39,891 nt of DNA, taken from assembly GCA_002497075.1 (NCBI GenBank), contig DAML01000014.1, positions 1 to 39,891 of the forward strand, written 5' to 3'. The stretch comes from Methanomassiliicoccaceae archaeon UBA472 (GTDB lineage Archaea > Thermoplasmatota > Thermoplasmata > Methanomassiliicoccales > UBA472). The position numbers and the translations under genes were made by a program. Shown here one piece after another: positions 17,198-25,359 of the stretch (positions are counted from its first letter, which is position 1; each line of letters starts with the position of its first letter). A model generated the notes under the pieces. The model was not told the origin of the DNA. It did no database searches and was given only the letters and a program-made list of their open reading frames with translations.

Positions 17198-17845
17198 CTA
17201 CGGCTTAGAGACCTTCTCCCAGTCCTTCAGGAAGCGCTCGATGCCGATGTCGGTCAGGGGGTGCTTGAACATCTTCTTGAGCACGTCGAAGGGAATGGTC
17301 GCCACGTGCGCGCCCATGCGGGCGGCGTCCGTCACGTGGATGGGGTCCCTGACACTTGCCACGATTACCTCGGTGTCGAAATCGTAGTTGTCCAGGATGT
17401 CCATGATGTCCGAGATCAGCGCCATACCGTCCTGACCGACATCGTCCAGCCTTCCGACGAACGGCGATACGTAGCGAGCTCCGGCCTTGGCCGCCAGCAG
17501 TGCTTGGTTGGCCGAGAATATCAAGGTCATGTTGACCGCCACGCCCTCGTTGGAGAGCAGCTTGGTGGCCTTCAGGCCCTCCTCGGTCATGGGCACCTTG
17601 ATCACGATGTTCTCGTTGACCGCTGCCAGCTTCATGCCCTCGGCGAACATCCCGTCGGCCTTGAGGCTGATGACCTCCACGCTGATCGGGCCGTCCACTA
17701 CCTCGCATATCTCGTTGACGATGGTGGCGAAGTCCTTCTTCTCCTTGGCGATGAGGCTGGGGTTGGTGGTGACCCCGTCCAATATACCCCAGGAGTTGAC
17801 CTCCTTGATCTGCTCTATGTTGGCGGTATCGATGAATATCTTCAT
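17198..17845 (-). CDS. tal: Transaldolase (MipB/TalC type)
   Basis: A 215-aa class I aldolase of the short transaldolase/fructose-6-phosphate aldolase family. Asp6 lies in FIDTANI, the TTNPS motif is at 26-30, and the Schiff-base Lys83 is in IVIKVPMTEEG. Length and motifs are full. With the split transketolase upstream it interconverts C3-C7 sugar phosphates, supplying pentose phosphates in archaea without an oxidative branch. Its ATG overlaps the stop of the transketolase C-terminal gene (ATGA), so the three are translationally coupled. Fructose-6-phosphate aldolase activity cannot be excluded from sequence. Confidence 0.95.
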   Translation of the reverse strand: MKIFIDTANIEQIKEVNSWGILDGVTTNPSLIAKEKKDFATIVNEICEVVDGPISVEVISLKADGMFAEGMKLAAVNENIVIKVPMTEEGLKATKLLSNEGVAVNMTLIFSANQALLAAKAGARYVSPFVGRLDDVGQDGMALISDIMDILDNYDFDTEVIVASVRDPIHVTDAARMGAHVATIPFDVLKKMFKHPLTDIGIERFLKDWEKVSKP

Positions 17846-18786
17846 TTCTTCCTCTCCGTGACCTTGATGGCGGCGGCTATAACTTCTTTTTCGCTCAGCC
17901 CGTACTCCCTCATGAGCTCGTCGCTCTCTCCGGACTGACCGAACACGTCCTGCATGGCCACCCGCTCCATGGGCGTCGGATACCTTTCGGCCAGAGCGGC
18001 CGCGACAAGAGTTCCGACGCCGGAGACGATGTTATGCTCTTCAGCAGTTACAACGCACCCGCAGTCCCTGGCGGCCTTTTCCAAGGTCGCCACGTCCAAC
18101 GGTTTGATGGTGCTCAGGTTGATGACCCTGGCGCTGATGCCCTTCGCTTTTAGCGCGTCCGCGGCCAATAGGCAAGGGGCGACCATTTGTCCAACTCCGA
18201 CGAGCGCCACGTCGCTGCCGTCCCGGAGGATGCTGGCCTTCCCGATCTTGAACTCCGCGTCCCTGGACGTGATGATCGGAACGTCGCTCCGGCCCATGCG
18301 CACGTAGGCGGGACCGCGATGCTCGGCCACGGCCAGTACGGCGTTGTACGTCTCCGGGCCGTCCGCCGGGACTATGACCGTCATGTTGGGAATGGCGTTC
18401 ATCAGGGCGATGTCCTCCATGGTCTGGTGGGATGCGCCGTCGCCACCGACGGTGATGCCGGCGTGCGAGGCCACGATCTTCACGTTGAGGTCCGGGTAGG
18501 CTATGGACTGCCTTACCTGGTCGTAAGCCCGTCCGGTCGCGAACACGGCGAAGGTGGAGGCGAAAACGGTCATGCCGCCGACGGCCAGGCCGGCAGCGGT
18601 GCCCATCATGTTCTGCTCCGCGATCCCGCAGTTGAAGAAACGTTCCGGGTAGGCGGTCTTGAACTCCACGGTCCGGGTGGATCCAGACAGATCGGCGTCC
18701 AGTACCACCACGTCCTTTCGGCGCTTGCCGAGTTCGACCAATGCCTTGCCATAGTTCTTGCGCTGCGATTCCATGGCCCAGCTCAT
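17842..18786 (-). CDS. Transketolase, C-terminal subunit
   Basis: A 314-aa protein with the pyrimidine-binding domain of transketolase and a C-terminal domain. Visible are VVLDADLSGSTRT near the N-terminus, the catalytic-glutamate segment FFNCGIAEQNMMGTAAGLA (~62-80), and SHAGITVGGDGASHQTMED. Many archaea and some bacteria encode transketolase as two polypeptides; this is the second half. It overlaps the N-terminal subunit by ATGA at 18783-18786 and the transaldolase by ATGA at 17842-17845. The start is the ATG at 18786. The complex needs thiamine diphosphate and Mg2+. Confidence 0.95.
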   Translation of the reverse strand: MSWAMESQRKNYGKALVELGKRRKDVVVLDADLSGSTRTVEFKTAYPERFFNCGIAEQNMMGTAAGLAVGGMTVFASTFAVFATGRAYDQVRQSIAYPDLNVKIVASHAGITVGGDGASHQTMEDIALMNAIPNMTVIVPADGPETYNAVLAVAEHRGPAYVRMGRSDVPIITSRDAEFKIGKASILRDGSDVALVGVGQMVAPCLLAADALKAKGISARVINLSTIKPLDVATLEKAARDCGCVVTAEEHNIVSGVGTLVAAALAERYPTPMERVAMQDVFGQSGESDELMREYGLSEKEVIAAAIKVTERKK

Positions 18787-19619
18787 GCCGATCCCCCCAG
18801 CTCGCGCATGGCCTGCTCATATTCCTTCTCGTTCGGCGATTTGCCGTGGAAGCCGACGTTGTTCTCCATGAAGGAGACGCCCTTGCCCTTCACGGTCTTG
18901 GCCACGATGACCGTCGGGCCGCCCTTGTGTTGACGCGCTTTGTTGAGCGTCTCCAGCACCTGACGCATGTCGTTCCCGTCCACGAGCAGCACGTTCCAGC
19001 CGAAGGCCTTCCACTTGTCCGCCAAAGGCTCCAAGGCCATGACGTCCTCCGTCCGGCCGTCTATCTGCAGGCCGTTGCGGTCGACTATGGCGATGACGTT
19101 GTCCAGATGATTGTGCGAGGCGAACATGGCCGCCTCCCAGACCTGACCCTCGGCCATCTCCCCGTCCCCGCACAGGCAGTACACCTTGCGGTCCAGGTTC
19201 TGAAGGCGCAGGGCCAAGGCCAATCCGTTGGCTACGCTCAACCCTTGTCCCAGCGAGCCCGTGGACATCTCCACGCCAGGGGTCTTCACCCGGGACGGGT
19301 GGCCCTGCAAACGGGAATGCAGCTTGCGAAGCGTGACAAGCTCTTCCACCGGGAAATATCCGCTCTCGGCCAGGGCGGCGTAGTAGATGGGGGCGGCGTG
19401 CCCCTTGGATAAGATGAAATGGTCCCGGTCCTGGGATTCGAACCGCTCAGGAGAGTGGTCCATGACCTCGAAGAACAGAGCGGTCACGATGTCCGCGGCG
19501 GAGAGCGAACCGCCGGGATGTCCGGAGCCAGCGGCGTGGATCATCTTTATGACATGCCGGCGCAGGGAGGCCGCCCTCTGCTCCAGCTCCTTAACGCGTT
19601 CTTCATTTATGGAATTCAA
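18783..19619 (-). CDS. Transketolase, N-terminal subunit
   Basis: A 278-aa thiamine-diphosphate-binding subunit. IHAAGSGHPGGSLSAADI is the transketolase N-terminal motif. The ThDP/Mg motif is GDGEMAEGQVWEA, continuing to the Asn of IAIVDRNGLQ. The start is TTG at 19619, which is unusual. It is supported by a minus-strand AGGTG ribosome-binding site at 19627-19631, 7 nt upstream, and by the lack of a nearby in-frame ATG. It is the first gene of the transketolase/transaldolase operon. An A/T-rich TATA-like stretch lies at ~19668-19676. Confidence 0.95.
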   Translation of the reverse strand: MNSINEERVKELEQRAASLRRHVIKMIHAAGSGHPGGSLSAADIVTALFFEVMDHSPERFESQDRDHFILSKGHAAPIYYAALAESGYFPVEELVTLRKLHSRLQGHPSRVKTPGVEMSTGSLGQGLSVANGLALALRLQNLDRKVYCLCGDGEMAEGQVWEAAMFASHNHLDNVIAIVDRNGLQIDGRTEDVMALEPLADKWKAFGWNVLLVDGNDMRQVLETLNKARQHKGGPTVIVAKTVKGKGVSFMENNVGFHGKSPNEKEYEQAMRELGGSA

Positions 19620-19746
19620 AGTAAAGCACCTAGGGATGGGGTGTCCTCATTATAGGGCCATCACTTAAAAATATTTTCCAAATGTCGGAAAAGCCGTATC
19701 ACCGAACAATCAAGGTTTAATCTAGTGACAATACAATCGCCCATTC

Positions 19747-20517
19747 ATGGCGTTCGAGGTGCCCGTCCAGGGCAACGCAAAGCTATCCGTCGTTCTGGAA
19801 AGGATGAACTCCGACGAGGAGGTCAAGGCCCTCTGGAAGGCATCCAATATCAACGCCATCGACCGCCTGGGGTTCAGCGACCACGGTTCCACGCACGTGC
19901 GCATCGTGGCCCGCAACGCCCTCAAGATGCTCCGGCTGCTAGTGGAGGCGGGGCATCAGCCAGGGGTGGTGAAGAACTATGGGCTGACGAAGGAGGACGC
20001 CGAGGTGGTGGTAGTGCTCGCGTCAGCGATGCACGACATCGGTCTCTCGGTGCACCGCGAGAATCACGATGAGTTCTCCATAATGCTGTCCCCGCCGATA
20101 CTGCGGCGTTTGCTGCAAGGCCTTTACGAAGAGCCGACGCTCACCTTCATGGTGGCCGAGACGCAGCACGCCATGATCTCGCACCACGAAGGTTTTGTCC
20201 CTTACACCATCGAAGGGGGCGTTGTCCGTGTGGCCGATGCGTTGGACATGGAGAAGGGTCGGGCGCGCATACCTTTCGCCAGTGGCAGCATCAACATCCA
20301 TTCCGTGAGTGCGTTGGCCATTGACAAGGTGAGGGTGGGCAAAGGGACCGACAGGCCAGTGCTCATCGACATTCTGATGAACAACTCCGCCGGGATATTC
20401 CAGGTCGATGAGCTTCTAAAAGAGAAGATCGCCCGCTCCGGTCTGCGGGAGCACATCACCGTGGAGGTGAAGGTGCCCGAGACGGAAAGCGGGATAGTGA
20501 AGGGTTTGCGCCTCTAA
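19747..20517 (+). CDS. HD-domain metal-dependent phosphohydrolase
   Basis: A 256-aa HD-superfamily protein. The metal ligands are visible: SDHGSTHVRI (His46, His50), AMHDIG (His96-Asp97), MISHHEG (His146, His147) and RVADALDM (Asp164). The order fits the HD family of nucleotide or phosphate-ester hydrolases. The C-terminal ~75 residues (after residue 180) are a beta-rich extension. The substrate is unknown. A TATA-like GGTTTAATC at ~19713-19721 lies ~29 nt before the ATG, so the leader is very short. It is convergent with the PCNA gene, overlapping by 4 nt. Confidence 0.85.
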   Translation: MAFEVPVQGNAKLSVVLERMNSDEEVKALWKASNINAIDRLGFSDHGSTHVRIVARNALKMLRLLVEAGHQPGVVKNYGLTKEDAEVVVVLASAMHDIGLSVHRENHDEFSIMLSPPILRRLLQGLYEEPTLTFMVAETQHAMISHHEGFVPYTIEGGVVRVADALDMEKGRARIPFASGSINIHSVSALAIDKVRVGKGTDRPVLIDILMNNSAGIFQVDELLKEKIARSGLREHITVEVKVPETESGIVKGLRL

Positions 20518-21251
20518 TCGTTCTCGATGCGCGGGGCCAACAGGTAGCGGACGCTGCCCTTTCCGGCGGCGATGTCAAAGTCCAGGCGGACCGGCAGGTC
20601 GTTGCCCAGGTTGATGCTGACGTTGGTGCCGCTGGGTATGGCCTTAATGATCGTCGAGAAATAGTCCATGGGGAAGAGCGAACGAATGCTCTCCGAGCAC
20701 TGCAGGTCGACCAGCAAGGCCTTGGGCAGCTTCAGACTGACGGAATCGGTATCGCCGTCGGAGACCATCTCAAAACCCTCGGTGTTGGCATTGAGCGCCA
20801 CGTGGTCGGAGATGCTTTCGGCGGCCTTGATGCCCCTCTGCAGCTCATCGACAGTGACGGTTATGCGGGCCGGAAGGGTCAGATTGGGGACCTTGGGGTC
20901 GCTCATGCCTTCCGTGGAGACCAGGTTCATGCGGCGGGTGACGTTGCCGACCATGATCACCAGGCGGCCGCGTTCCTCGTCCTGGCGCATCTCGATGAGG
21001 TCGCCGGACTTGGACAGGCGGATGACCTCCTTCAGCTTTTCTAGGTCCAATCCGAGGTCGGTCTCGGCGGCGGAGTATTGCTCAAAAGCGTCCTTGCTCA
21101 GGGTCAGGTCGATCATGGCCACATGGGCCGGGTCGACCGCCTTCAGCTGGATGCCATTGTCGCCTATCTTGAACTTGGCCTCGTCAATGAGCGTGGAAAC
21201 GACGTCGACGATCCCTTTGAGAATATCGGATCTTAATTTGGCCTGAAACAT
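20514..21251 (-). CDS. pcn: DNA polymerase sliding clamp PCNA
   Basis: A 245-aa homotrimeric clamp that tethers replicative polymerases and other DNA enzymes. The two-domain PCNA fold is recognisable: FQAKLRSDILKGIVDVVSTL at the start, IQLKAVDPAHVAMIDL (the central basic/hydrophobic stretch), and a C-terminal PVRLDFDIAAGKGSVRYLLA. The interdomain connector is present. Length matches archaeal PCNA (~245-250). The ATG at 21251 lies downstream of a minus-strand TATA-like TTATAATTAG at ~21285-21294 with a purine-rich AAGGGG before the start. TFS is encoded upstream on the same strand with its own promoter. Confidence 0.97.
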   Translation of the reverse strand: MFQAKLRSDILKGIVDVVSTLIDEAKFKIGDNGIQLKAVDPAHVAMIDLTLSKDAFEQYSAAETDLGLDLEKLKEVIRLSKSGDLIEMRQDEERGRLVIMVGNVTRRMNLVSTEGMSDPKVPNLTLPARITVTVDELQRGIKAAESISDHVALNANTEGFEMVSDGDTDSVSLKLPKALLVDLQCSESIRSLFPMDYFSTIIKAIPSGTNVSINLGNDLPVRLDFDIAAGKGSVRYLLAPRIEND

Positions 21252-21317
21252 CGGGTCCCCTTCTTTTCACAGTAAAGCCATATCTAATTATAACTTTTCT
21301 GCAAATCGAAGGCTAAT

Positions 21318-21623
21318 TCAGTACTCGCGCCAGGAGTGCCCGCAGGAAACGCAGCGGTAGATCTTGGTCTCCGGTTCATCGGCCGCCCTGGTCTGGCGAA
21401 GGACCCAGAAAGCTTCCTGGTGCCCGCACTTGGGGCAGTCGATCCTGGTGCGGGGAAGGGTGGGAGCGTTGCCGTCTATGATGGTCATCTCCTTCTCCTT
21501 CCCGCAGGTGGTGAAGCAGACCGGTTTGCCATCCTTGGCCACCTCGTGCTTGCAATCCGGGTTCCTGCACACGAACTTCCCATGGTCCGGTTTCATGATC
21601 TTGTGGCAGTTTGGACAGAACAT
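21318..21623 (-). CDS. tfs: Transcription factor S (TFS, TFIIS-like)
   Basis: A 101-aa RNA polymerase cleavage factor with two zinc ribbons. The N-terminal ribbon uses Cys3, Cys6, Cys19 and Cys24. The C-terminal ribbon uses Cys63, Cys66, Cys91 and Cys94. The acidic hairpin QTRAADEPETKIYRC has the catalytic Asp82-Glu83 pair that stimulates transcript cleavage in backtracked polymerase. ATG 21623 gives the standard start MFCPNC. Translation from 21647 would add eight residues upstream of the transcription start predicted from the minus-strand TATA-like TTTTTTATAG at ~21659-21668, so it is not used. Confidence 0.95.
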   Translation of the reverse strand: MFCPNCHKIMKPDHGKFVCRNPDCKHEVAKDGKPVCFTTCGKEKEMTIIDGNAPTLPRTRIDCPKCGHQEAFWVLRQTRAADEPETKIYRCVSCGHSWREY

Positions 21624-21679
21624 TAGATACTCGCCGAAGCACCACAAAAGCTAGGGCTATAAAAAATTATTCAGCGGAC

Positions 21680-22588
21680 TCAGATGAACTTCCAATCGCC
21701 TGGCTTGAGATTCTTGCCCTTTCCAGAGCCTTTGGAGGACCTCTTGGCCAAGCCGGCGATGTTCCGAGGGACTTCCTCGTCCGGTTCCTCTCCCTCCTCA
21801 TACCACTGCTCTCCGCGCTCCGTATACTCCTGAACGTAATCCTCGTCGCTGGCGGTGGTGAGGTCCTTCAGGTCCCCGAAACGGATGACCTTCTGCTCCT
21901 GCCTGCTCTTGATGGGCTTGGCCGAAACGGGGCGCTTCCCGCGCGCCGGTCTCTCCTCTTCCGGCTCCTCCCTAGGGGCCCGTTCGTTTCCGCCGACCAC
22001 CACGGTCATGGAGTTGCCGCCGTGCCTGGCCACGTAGTTCATCTCCAGCCTGGACTGTTCGGCAAGGATTCCACCGATGTAGGCGAAGGCGGCGGTGATG
22101 ATGTACACGTCAACGCGGACGTCAGTGGCGATCTGGATGGTGTCAATGAAAGAGGTCAGGTACATCTCTACGAACACTATGTAGGGGGCCAGGAGCGGAA
22201 TGAAGTCCTTCACCACGTCCAAGACGTGGGAGGGCGTCCAGTCCACGCCGCCGATGACGGTGGGTATGTAACCTTGGTCGACCAGCAGCGAAAGGAGGAA
22301 AACCACGGTAAGCGGCACCAATGCGGCCACCACTCCCTTCCAGGGCTTCCCGGCCCTCCGGCCGCTGACGAACCCGGCCACCATCTGGCCGAAAACGGGA
22401 AGCCACCACAGCAGCACGGTCAAAATGAAGGAGTACTTCACCGCGCTCCAGAACGAGTAGGGGACCTTGATGTCCTTGAACTTCTTGATCTCCTCGTCCT
22501 CATAGACCTCGGAGAGACGGTAGACCCCACGGTCAATGAGAGTGTTGGTTATCTCATCGTCCGCATCGGCGCTACGCCTGAATACCAT
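21680..22588 (-). CDS. Unrecognised membrane protein with acidic/basic cytosolic tail
   Basis: A 302-aa protein. The N-terminal ~45 residues are charged (ADADDEITNTLIDRG, YEDEEIKKFKD). About four to five hydrophobic segments follow (~50-70, ~85-105, ~125-150, ~160-185). The last third (~200-302) is low-complexity, with acidic and basic runs such as REEPEEERPARGKRPVSAKP, and is probably disordered. I recognise no family. The promoter holds a perfect 8-bp-arm inverted repeat, so expression may be regulated. A small HTH protein lies just upstream on the same strand and is a candidate regulator. Confidence 0.75.
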   Translation of the reverse strand: MVFRRSADADDEITNTLIDRGVYRLSEVYEDEEIKKFKDIKVPYSFWSAVKYSFILTVLLWWLPVFGQMVAGFVSGRRAGKPWKGVVAALVPLTVVFLLSLLVDQGYIPTVIGGVDWTPSHVLDVVKDFIPLLAPYIVFVEMYLTSFIDTIQIATDVRVDVYIITAAFAYIGGILAEQSRLEMNYVARHGGNSMTVVVGGNERAPREEPEEERPARGKRPVSAKPIKSRQEQKVIRFGDLKDLTTASDEDYVQEYTERGEQWYEEGEEPDEEVPRNIAGLAKRSSKGSGKGKNLKPGDWKFI

Positions 22589-22601
22589 CCCATCCCCTTC
22601 G

Positions 22602-22619
22602 GTCGGACATGTGTCCGAC
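22602..22619. promoter_or_regulatory. Operator-like inverted repeat GTCGGACA-TG-TGTCCGAC
   Basis: Two perfect 8-bp arms are separated by 2 bp. The site lies between the minus-strand TATA-like TATATTGTAA (~22623-22632) and the ATG at 22588, and overlaps the predicted transcription start (~22603). That position suits a repressor that blocks polymerase loading. The binding protein is unknown. Confidence 0.5.
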
Positions 22620-22678
22620 GTTTACAATATAGCACGGTTACTATAAATCATTTTTTCCGCGGCGGCCTTATGCCAGCA

Positions 22679-23035
22679 TCACCGCGGGATGTATCCGCTG
22701 AGGCCGTACATGGCCAAGGCGCTCCGGGTGCTCTCGGGTGTTACCCGATTGGGATGGGTGACGTACTGGAGAATGTCGTCCAACGGGTATTCTAGGAATT
22801 CCGCCAGCAGTTTCAGGCGGGACACCGGGAAGGCCTGCTTCCCCTGCATGATCTGCACCACGCCCCAACCAGGATGAACGCGTGAACGGTAGCCCATCCG
22901 GCGGCCCAGTTCGTTCACCGAACCGGCCTTCTCTATCCCCATCTTGATGAGCTGGACCCTGAAGCCAGAGCTCAGCCAAACCCGGTCGACATCGAGAATT
23001 CCCCTCGCCCTATAGCTGATGGCGAGATCGCCCAT
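22679..23035 (-). CDS. Small helix-turn-helix protein (XRE-like), leaderless
   Basis: A 118-aa protein if started at ATG 23035. A helical N-terminus leads to GFRVQLIKMGIEKAGSVNEL, GRRMGYRSRVHPGWGVVQIM and KLLAEFLEYPLDDILQYV. The middle has the shape of a helix-turn-helix where KAGSVNELGRRMG is helix 2-3, resembling XRE/Cro-type domains. The assignment is moderate because the recognition helix is atypical. Start choice: a minus-strand TTTTATA box at ~23058-23064 sits ~26 nt before ATG 23035, indicating a leaderless transcript. Longer starts at 23050 or 23089 would lie upstream of the transcription start. It sits next to, and on the strand of, the membrane-protein gene with the palindromic promoter. 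Confidence 0.68.
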   Translation of the reverse strand: MGDLAISYRARGILDVDRVWLSSGFRVQLIKMGIEKAGSVNELGRRMGYRSRVHPGWGVVQIMQGKQAFPVSRLKLLAEFLEYPLDDILQYVTHPNRVTPESTRSALAMYGLSGYIPR

Positions 23036-23057
23036 GATATTCAATCGCATACCTAGG

Positions 23058-23064
23058 TATAAAA
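23058..23064 (-). promoter_or_regulatory. TATA box of the small HTH gene
   Basis: TTTTATA on the minus strand, ~26 nt from ATG 23035, sets that codon as the probable transcript 5' end. Confidence 0.5.
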
Positions 23065-23118
23065 GGGTTGAGTCGAACGTTTCCGGCATCTCAGATATGT
23101 CCCTCTGACCAAAAATAG

Positions 23119-23126
23119 TTTATATG
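23119..23126 (+). promoter_or_regulatory. TATA box upstream of the beta-CASP RNase gene
   Basis: TTTATATG predicts a start near 23148 and hence a leader of roughly 115 nt, long for this genome. The leader contains an imperfect hairpin (GGAGTAGC ... GCTACGCTCC). A second box, ATATAT at 23235-23240, would give a leaderless transcript but would leave the ribosome-binding site outside the mRNA. Confidence 0.4.
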
Positions 23127-23261
23127 CATTTGGAGTAGCCTGAACGTACACATTGCTACGCTCCGCAGCTCCACGGTCATCGAGACCAAGGACGATAGCT
23201 CTTCGTGCAGCTTCTGAGCGAACGATCACTATCCATATATCACAAAATAAGAGGTAAAAAA

Positions 23262-24506
23262 ATGAAAGTAAAGTTCTTAGGCGGCGCCGATCTGGTTGGC
23301 AAGCTGGGAATGCTTGTGGAGAACCAAGGCGCCAAGATAATGTTCGAGTACGGGATGCGCCTGGTAAAAAAGGAGATGCCACAGTTCCCCCTGATGCCCG
23401 AGGAGGACGTGGAGGGCGTGTTCATAACCCACTCCCACCTAGATCACAGCGGGGCAGTACCCTTGCTGGTACAGAAGAAGGACTGCGAGGTTTTATGCAA
23501 TGAGCTGACCATGGACATCGCGAACCTGCTGTTCTTCGACTCCATCAAGATTGCCAAGGCCGAAGGTTATACCAACTTCCCTTACAAGGACACGGACATC
23601 AAACACACCTGGCAGAACTTCTCGTCATTCTACATCGGGGAGACCCGTTCCATCGCTGGGCTGGAGATACTAGCGCACAACGCCGGGCACATCCCCGGGG
23701 CGCAGATGTATGAGATCAAGGGACAAGACACCACCCTTTTCACCGGTGACCTGCATACCGAGAACACCCGCCTGACCTATGGGGCCAAGCCGGTCAAGTG
23801 TGACAACCTGATAATCGAGGCCACGTATGCCGGAAGGAACCATCCCCCGCGGCCAAAGAGCGAGGCACTGCTGCAGCAGAAGGTCAGAGAGGTTGTGGAG
23901 CGCGGCGGAACCGCCATAATTCCATGCTTCGCAGTAGGCCGGATGCAGGAGGTAATGATGGTCTTGAAGGACCTTCCCTATGACATGTGGGTGGACGGGA
24001 TGGGTAAGACGGTGAACAGCATGTACACCGATCACCAGGAGCATCCTTACCTGCGCAGCATGAAGGAGTTCAAGGCCGCCAAGCGCAAGTTCAACCCCGT
24101 ACGGACGTCCTCCGCTCGCGATAAGGCCCGCCAGGGTCAGGTCATCATCACCACCTCCGGAATGCTGGACGGCGGCCCCGTCCTGCATTACTTGAAGGAC
24201 CAGAAGGACAACGCCAAGAGCGCGGTCATGATGGTCGGCTATCAGGCCGAGAACTCCAACGGTCGCATGCTGAAGGAGAGGGGCATGGTAGAGACCCAGG
24301 ATGGTCTAATGGACATAAGGTGCGAGGTCATGACCTTCGACCTGTCGGCGCACGCCGACCACGACCAGCTGCTAGGCTTCATCAAGGGATGCCAGCCGGA
24401 GAAGGTCGTGCTCATGCACTCCGACAGCCGCGAGGAGCTGGCCCAGGACCTGGAAGGAGACTACGAGGTCCTGATGCCGATGCCCGGGGACACCTTCGAG
24501 CTCTGA
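23262..24506 (+). CDS. Beta-CASP metallo-beta-lactamase RNase (aCPSF2-like)
   Basis: A 414-aa mRNA-processing nuclease. The MBL motif 2 is ITHSHLDHSG (His57, His59, Asp61, His62), with HNAGHIPGA and LFTGDLHTENTR as motifs 3 and 4. The beta-CASP domain has EATYAGRNH (motif A), IIPCFAVGRMQEVMM (motif B) and LSAHADHDQL (motif C). There are no N-terminal KH domains, so it is the aCPSF2 type rather than aCPSF1. Related enzymes have endo- and/or 5'-3' exonuclease activity in archaea. ATG 23262 is preceded by GAGGT at 23251-23255, a clear ribosome-binding site, and is preferred to the upstream TTG at 23205. nadC follows after 37 nt. Confidence 0.92.
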   Translation: MKVKFLGGADLVGKLGMLVENQGAKIMFEYGMRLVKKEMPQFPLMPEEDVEGVFITHSHLDHSGAVPLLVQKKDCEVLCNELTMDIANLLFFDSIKIAKAEGYTNFPYKDTDIKHTWQNFSSFYIGETRSIAGLEILAHNAGHIPGAQMYEIKGQDTTLFTGDLHTENTRLTYGAKPVKCDNLIIEATYAGRNHPPRPKSEALLQQKVREVVERGGTAIIPCFAVGRMQEVMMVLKDLPYDMWVDGMGKTVNSMYTDHQEHPYLRSMKEFKAAKRKFNPVRTSSARDKARQGQVIITTSGMLDGGPVLHYLKDQKDNAKSAVMMVGYQAENSNGRMLKERGMVETQDGLMDIRCEVMTFDLSAHADHDQLLGFIKGCQPEKVVLMHSDSREELAQDLEGDYEVLMPMPGDTFEL

Positions 24507-24543
24507 GGGCATCCTTCATAAGACCCGACGGTGATAAGTCAAC

Positions 24544-25359
24544 ATGGACCTCATCGACCTCTACTTGCAGGAGGACCTGGGACAGGGCGACGTGACCTCC
24601 CAGGCCCTGGTGGACGACCGGGACGGCCGGGCGGTCATCACCGCTGGACAGGAAGGCGTTCTCGCTGGAGTGGAAGAGGCCGTGGAGGTTTTCCGTCGTG
24701 TCGGATGCGTTTGCGACGTTCTTGCGAACGACGGTGAGAAGGTCGCTTCCGGACAGAAGGTCCTGGAGATCAGCGGCCCGTTGAAGGGGCTACTGGCCGG
24801 TGAACGTCTGGCCTTGAACTTCCTGATGCGCATGAGCGGCATCGCCACCCTCACCCACTCGGTCGTGGACGCGTGCCGCAAGGCCAACCCGAACATCGTC
24901 ATCGCCGCCACGCGCAAGACCACTCCTGGCTTCCGCCGCTACGAGAAGAAGGCCGTCAGGATCGGAGGCGGGGACCCGCACCGTTTCGGGCTGGACGACG
25001 CGTTCCTGATCAAGGACAATCATCTGACCGTGGTGGGTAGTGTTTTCAAAGCGGTACGAAGAGCGCAGTCGTTCAGCTTCGGCAAGAAGGTGGAGATCGA
25101 GGTGGAAGACATCGACTCGGCCAAAGAGGCGGCGAGGGCCGGGGCGGACATAATCATGCTGGACAATATGACGCCCGCTAAGGCCAAGGAGTGCTACCTG
25201 GCGATAAAGGGGATAGACCAGCGCATCACCGTGGAGGTCTCCGGCGGGATCACGCCGAAGAACGCCAAGACCTACGCCCACTACGCGGACGTGATATCCA
25301 TGGGCGCCCTGACGCACTCCGCCCCGGCGATGCACCTGTCCATGCACATACTGGACTGA
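24544..25359 (+). CDS. nadC: Nicotinate-nucleotide pyrophosphorylase (quinolinate PRTase)
   Basis: A 271-aa enzyme that converts quinolinate and PRPP to nicotinate mononucleotide in de novo NAD synthesis. Conserved blocks are LNFLMRMSGIATLTHSVVDA, AATRKTTPGFRRYEKKAV, IGGGDPHRFGLDDAFLIKDN, IEVEVEDIDSA and MLDNMTP, and the C-terminal EVSGGITPKNAKTYAHYADV ends in a MGALTHSAPA segment. The length matches the family. A GGTGAT ribosome-binding site at ~24530-24535 precedes ATG 24544. No nadA or nadB is in view. The stop abuts the convergent TM2 gene with no intervening bases. Confidence 0.95.
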   Translation: MDLIDLYLQEDLGQGDVTSQALVDDRDGRAVITAGQEGVLAGVEEAVEVFRRVGCVCDVLANDGEKVASGQKVLEISGPLKGLLAGERLALNFLMRMSGIATLTHSVVDACRKANPNIVIAATRKTTPGFRRYEKKAVRIGGGDPHRFGLDDAFLIKDNHLTVVGSVFKAVRRAQSFSFGKKVEIEVEDIDSAKEAARAGADIIMLDNMTPAKAKECYLAIKGIDQRITVEVSGGITPKNAKTYAHYADVISMGALTHSAPAMHLSMHILD

